Part shown: one piece after another, positions 60,590 through 64,000 of the stretch
Layout: the number at the start of each line of letters is the position of its first letter
Position numbering within the stretch: position 1 is the stretch's first letter
Notes under the pieces: generated by a model
What the model saw: the letters and a program-made list of their open reading frames with translations, nothing else
Told to the model about the DNA's origin: nothing
Databases searched by the model: none
Made by a program: the position numbers and the translations under genes
NCBI GenBank assembly: GCA_013400155.1
Contig: VXBM01001307.1
Location: 57,688 to 121,687 of the forward strand
Direction: 5' to 3'
DNA: 64,000 nucleotides
Source of the DNA: Helopsaltes ochotensis
Lineage: Eukaryota; Chordata; Aves; Passeriformes; Locustellidae

Positions 60590-61095
60590 ATCATCTATAG
60601 GAACATTTACACTGCCAGATCTTGTCTTCTTTAAAAATGTCAGCTCGGTAAGTTTGATGCACATGTGCTCCTTCTGTAAGTGTCTGCTCAGGCAGACAGT
60701 TTACTAATTTGTGGCTCAGTAAGCCTTCCACTGCACCGAGCACCTTGAGGTTAGCACATCTCTAATCATTATTTGATAACAGAAATCTGTAAGCATCACA
60801 TCCCTGGTAACAAGAACATTGTATCTTAGCAACCAGCCTTGATATTCAAACAATTTCATTAAAGCGTAGCACCTCTTAGCAGGTGGGTGAGTGCGGGTGT
60901 TGATAAACATTTATAACATGATCAACCATTGTGTTTGCCAACACTACAATCATCATGACAAATTTATGAATTTGTTTACAAGCTCCTAGGTACCAACCTA
61001 AGTAGGTAAACTACCTCCTAGCAGGCTTCTGTGTCTACAGACAGAGGCGCATTCCGAGGCTCGACGCTTCTTTAAATTGAGCGTGTTGGGGAAAG
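60590..61095. promoter_or_regulatory. Candidate conserved non-coding element block (strong texture)
   Basis: About 500 bp containing GTCAGCTCGGTAAGTTTGATG, CTCAGGCAGACAGTTTAC, CTAATCATTATTTGATAAC, CATTAAAGCGTAGCACC, GTTGATAAACATTTATAAC (forkhead-like AAACA) and CAATCATCATGACAAATTTATG. It ends with the CpG-rich GGCGCATTCCGAGGCTCGACGC. No repeat or convincing frame crosses it. Confidence 0.4.
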
Positions 61096-61689
61096 GGTTA
61101 GCAGATGAGCAGCACATGTCACGGTAAAAATCACCATTTAAATTAAACCACAAAGGATGTGTTGGAGCCAGGGCAAGGATTATATTTCACCCCCAAGAGA
61201 GCAAGGAAATTTGAAGTTGAAACTGTCTGTAATCTATTCCCAGGTCCCCAACAGGGCGCGAATGCGGACACGGTGCCCCAGCCCCGTGTGGAGGGCCCTG
61301 GGGGTCACCCCCAACACATCCAGGGAGCAGTGGCTTCCTAACCTCAGCCAGAGCTTGGCAGCCCTGCCAAAGGGAGATATCAGGATAACCCATCTGCCTC
61401 TCAAGAGAAAGGCGCAAAGCTCAAATTATTTCAGTTCATCCAATGCAGAACACCTACACCCAAGAAGGATGACAGGCTTTGAGGAAAACAAATCCACCAC
61501 TTTATTTGGGAAATGCAGATTGGAGATCCTCAGTCATGCTCAGAAAAAGGGGCTCACATAAACAGATCTTCTGAGGTGGAAGTACTGCAGGCCAGACTGG
61601 CTAAATTTTGCTTATAGAAACACAAGAAACCTTGCTCAGTTCTGTGTTAGAGCCTTGTTCCCTGCTATCCCAGGAAAGCTCATCATATA
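61096..61689. other. Spacer with an unassigned 134-codon frame
   Basis: The plus-strand frame 61157-61561 overlaps a second frame in another phase and a minus-strand frame. It sits in a GC-richer patch with no recognisable domain. Confidence 0.45.
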
Positions 61690-62005
61690 ATGCTGTATGA
61701 ATATTTTTCAGAAACTATTTAGCTTCATCTTAAAACCCATTAACTTTGTTAACCCCATAACTTACTATGGGAAGTTTTTTTCCCAGATTTGAGATAATTT
61801 GAAGACTTAGTCTGGGGCTGATTTTATTTATGGCTCTTGAATACTCGTTTGTTCTCATGCCAATATTGTCGTTTAACTGAGACCACTCAACTCTTCTTGG
61901 TGTTTACATCCCCCCTTTTTTTTTAAGCACAGAGCAATCATGACCCCTCTTAGTCTTCACTGTTGCTAGGCTAAACAAATTGTGCTCTTTTATGGCTGTA
62001 TTACA
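61690..62005 (-). mobile_element. Old CR1/L3-like LINE remnant
   Basis: The right part reads AGAGCAATCATGACCCCTC, TTAGTCTTCACTGTTGC and TAGGCTAAACAAATTGTGCTC. That corresponds to the GATCATGTCCCCTCTCAGTC / CAGACTAAACAAACCCAG segment of the reverse complement of amniote CR1/L3 elements. To its left, TTAACCCCATAACTTACTATGGGAAGTTTTTTTCCCAGAT-like sequence (61749-61788) fits the upstream TTAGGAAGTTTTTCCTAAT segment. This is the internal part, not the 3' tail, so it is a different and older copy than the others. Confidence 0.55.
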
Positions 62006-62144
62006 TCAACACAACCCCATGGAGGGCAATAGGTTTGCTCTTTTGTAATCAAAACCAGCATTTGATCTCATGAACTTAAATGGAAATATCCTTCTAGGAG
62101 TGTTACTTTCTAAAGTGATTTCCAGTGTTGAGTTGCTGCCCAGA

Positions 62145-62167
62145 GGGGCAAGGGGGAGAGGGAGGGG
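62145..62167 (+). promoter_or_regulatory. G-quadruplex motif
   Basis: Four G runs (GGGG, GGGGG, GGG, GGGG) are separated by loops of 3, 3 and 1 bases, meeting the usual G3+N1-7 rule. It is the only strict match I noticed in the window. No gene lies next to it. Confidence 0.7.
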
Positions 62168-62759
62168 ACAGCCAGAGAAAGTGAAGTGGCCAGCCCAGGG
62201 TCAGACAAACTGACCGCCCTGTTTGCGGTTCCATGTGCCAGCTGAAGTCGCTCAGGTCCTTTGCAGGGTCAGATTTTATGCAAGGGTTTTGGTTGCCAAT
62301 CTAAATTATGAAACTACTCATCTACCCAAATCCACCTAAAAATGAGAGCCCCTCCACCCCTTACTTTCCCTGCAAGGTGAAGCCACCTTGACCATCCCAC
62401 AGGGTTCTCTGAGAGCACCACCATAACATCCCCCGAGCAAGGATCATACAGACTCGGGTCCAAATTCAAATTTCATAGCCTTACACCTACATTGTGGACA
62501 CCAAACCAGCCTGTGGTTGGAAGGCCACATCTAGAAGCTTCCAGACACTCCGTTGCTGTGAGGACGTTGTGCTCACAGAATTATTCATCAGTCATGTGCC
62601 TTTCTTCATTGCCATCCCTGGGAGAGCGTGTGCCAGGAAGCAAACAAGCGCAACAGGAGAGGCAAAAATATTTAATATCAATGTGTAGACAAACAGAATG
62701 CACATCATACTCCAGCTTTGTGTCTGATTAATGGATATGTTACTGAAAGAAATCAGAAG
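62168..62759. other. Spacer, nothing recognised
   Basis: Frames of up to 79 codons have no motif. No repeat family is seen. Confidence 0.45.
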
Positions 62760-63065
62760 AAAAATTCTTAGAACAGTTAAGAACTGCTTGACGCTTCATT
62801 CTAGTCTTGAAAACGATGACCTGTTCCCTTTGTCAGTGACTGGTTTGCACTAATTTTTGCAAGCAAACCCAATCATAACCTTGCCCGAGCCGGAGTGCGT
62901 GTTTAAAATTTACCAAAAGGTGGAAGATGGAATGCAAGCAAGAGGAAAACAGGAATATGAAGTTTGTACCTTGTACCTATGGCATCCAAGGTAACACCAC
63001 CGCATCGCTGATTTCACACTGGGCACGTTACATCAGGCTGTTAATCTACCTGAAATACCTGGGGC
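62760..63065. promoter_or_regulatory. Candidate conserved non-coding element
   Basis: Contains GAAAACGATGACCTG, TTGCACTAATTTTTGC, CAAACCCAATCATAACC, GCCCGAGCCGGAGTGCGTG, CACCGCATCGCTGATTTC and CATCAGGCTGTTAATCTACC. CpGs are retained and no simple repeats occur. Confidence 0.34.
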
Positions 63066-63129
63066 CAAGTGAAGCGTTCTGAAATAGGTAACTGAGACTC
63101 CCCTTTGGAAACTAAAGTCATCCACTGCA

Positions 63130-63235
63130 AAAAAAGGAACACCACATTTTGTCGCTGTGACTTGTTGTCTTTGTGGTTAACTTTCCTCCCAGTGCTAAGA
63201 TCTGATGATAATCTTATAAACTACAGCTGGGAAAG
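63130..63235. promoter_or_regulatory. Weak regulatory candidate with RUNX-type site
   Basis: TGTGGTTA at 63172-63179 matches the RUNX core TGTGGT. It is followed by CTAAGATCTGATGATAATC with GATA-like words. Short and unsupported otherwise. Confidence 0.22.
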
Positions 63236-63634
63236 GAAACCCACCTGACACACTAATGTTTTGGTGGGCTTTTCCCTCCCTCTTTTCCTTTAAATGAACT
63301 GTCCAACTTTGTAAAGCTGTATAAGTTTTAATTAGGTATCTGAAGACGTAGCAAAAAAGAAACAGAAATAAGAATTAAGGGCTGGATAAACTATAGAAAA
63401 TACTGCACACAGACTTTATCAAACAAGTGCCAGGTACACATACACATCATTCATATATTTAAAAAATATAAATTCACAAATTTGAGGCAGTTGAAAACAA
63501 AAATGATGGGGGAACCTATTTCAAGCAGGAGACCAAATAAATCCATATTTTCTCCTACACAAACAGCATGCAAATTGAATTTCCAGAGGTACACCCTTTT
63601 CTGTTATCAGACAATATCAAAAAAAGAAAAATTG

Positions 63635-63745
63635 GCCAGCTGTGGCTCCTCATGCCTCAATTTCACCTTCCATAAAATGGGAGAACTCGAATCTCATCTC
63701 CTTTCCTGAAAGCTATCATTTTCAAAGCGCTCGAAACCTGGAGTT
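63635..63745 (+). mobile_element. MIR-like SINE remnant
   Basis: AGCTGTGGCTCCTCATGCC, TCAATTTCACCTTCCATAAA, ATGGGAGAACTCGAATC and TTTCAAAGCGCTCGAA follow the order of the MIR core and 3' part (CTGTGTGACC, CCTCAGTTTCCCCATCTGTA, AAATGGGGATAATA, GTAAAGCGCTTAGAA). MIR is an ancient tRNA-derived SINE shared across amniotes. The 5' tRNA-like promoter is not visible. The 107-codon frame crossing it is not a gene. Confidence 0.6.
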
Positions 63746-64000
63746 ATTTTTGGAACAGTATCTTCAGAACAGGCTGAAGAAACACCATAAAGAACAACAT
63801 CCCTTGCACGCAGAAGTCAAATCCATATTCGTTCGCAGAAATCTTTATCCTCTGTGTTTTCATAGCACGACAGAGCCTGAGCTACGGAGTGATGACAGCA
63901 TTAAACTGGAAAGAAAATTTTCTCCTTCCCCTTCAGCGCGTTTCTTTTGCAGGACACATGTTTAGCAGTCAAAGAGGAGAAATGAAGGAGCATTTGTAAT
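63746..64000. other. Right-edge spacer with possible splice acceptor
   Basis: Contains CGCAGAAATC and CGACAGAGCC words. The stretch 63917-63951 is pyrimidine-rich and ends in TTCTTTTGCAG before GACACATG, a good match to a vertebrate 3' splice site, with TTAAAC (63901-63906) as a branch-point-like word. If used, an exon would begin at 63952 and continue to or past the window edge. The plus-strand sequence after it has an early stop in one frame (TTTAG). Confidence 0.3.

Noticed and set aside
63642..63965. 107-codon plus-strand open frame at the right edge
   Set aside because: It crosses the MIR-like remnant and has no recognisable domain.
1..64000. CRISPR arrays, tRNA or rRNA genes, endogenous retrovirus or LTR structures
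   Set aside because: I looked for regular short repeats with spacers, cloverleaf-type A/B boxes, and paired long terminal repeats with reverse-transcriptase-like frames, and saw none.

Overview
This 64-kb window looks like non-coding DNA from a bird chromosome. The main evidence is a set of degraded 3' ends of the CR1 LINE family in the avian form: a GGAAGGGACCTT / AAGGTCCCTTCC core next to an ATTCTATGATT-like tail. There is also one MIR-like fragment, one older CR1/L3-like fragment and scraps of a palindromic ancient amniote repeat. Dense AT-rich sequence, scattered homopolymers and the absence of operon-like open frames exclude a prokaryote. I cannot name the species or the neighbouring genes.

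I see no convincing protein-coding exon, tRNA, rRNA, CRISPR array or intact transposon. The longest open frames (218 codons at 36982-37638 on +, 213 codons at 870-1511 on -, 192 codons at 43509-44087 on -) have no domain I recognise. They lie in locally GC-richer sequence where stop codons are rarer, so I treat them as chance. The frames full of Lys or Phe are translated homopolymers.

Layout. 1-9.7 kb: AT-rich spacer with a poly-T duplication near 1.75 kb, a CR1 tail near 3.0 kb and a small SOX/TCF-type palindrome at 7.23 kb. 9.7-23 kb: three CR1 remnants, a 77-A homopolymer and several stretches that look like conserved non-coding elements (CNEs), best at 19.0 and 21.6 kb. 24-27.2 kb: two strong CNE-like blocks, then a CpG-rich block with paired SOX-type sites. 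27-41 kb: mostly featureless, with CNE-like patches at 31.2, 33.7 and 37.7 kb. 41-46.2 kb: a degenerate 86-bp-period tandem array ending in an inverted repeat, a short minisatellite and CNE-like blocks at 42.8, 44.9 and 46.1 kb. 46-54 kb: spacer with a CR1 copy and a 75-T homopolymer. 54.3-55.0 kb: a CpG-island-like core flanked by CNE-like sequence, the most gene-regulatory-looking place in the window. 55-64 kb: repeat remnants, CNE-like blocks (56.7, 58.2, 60.1, 60.8, 62.9 kb), a G-quadruplex motif and a possible splice acceptor at the right edge.

Overall this resembles a gene desert or very large intron carrying many candidate regulatory elements, perhaps near a developmental regulator. 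That reading is inference. The CNE calls rest on sequence texture only and need a cross-species alignment. I did not find a novel multi-gene system here.
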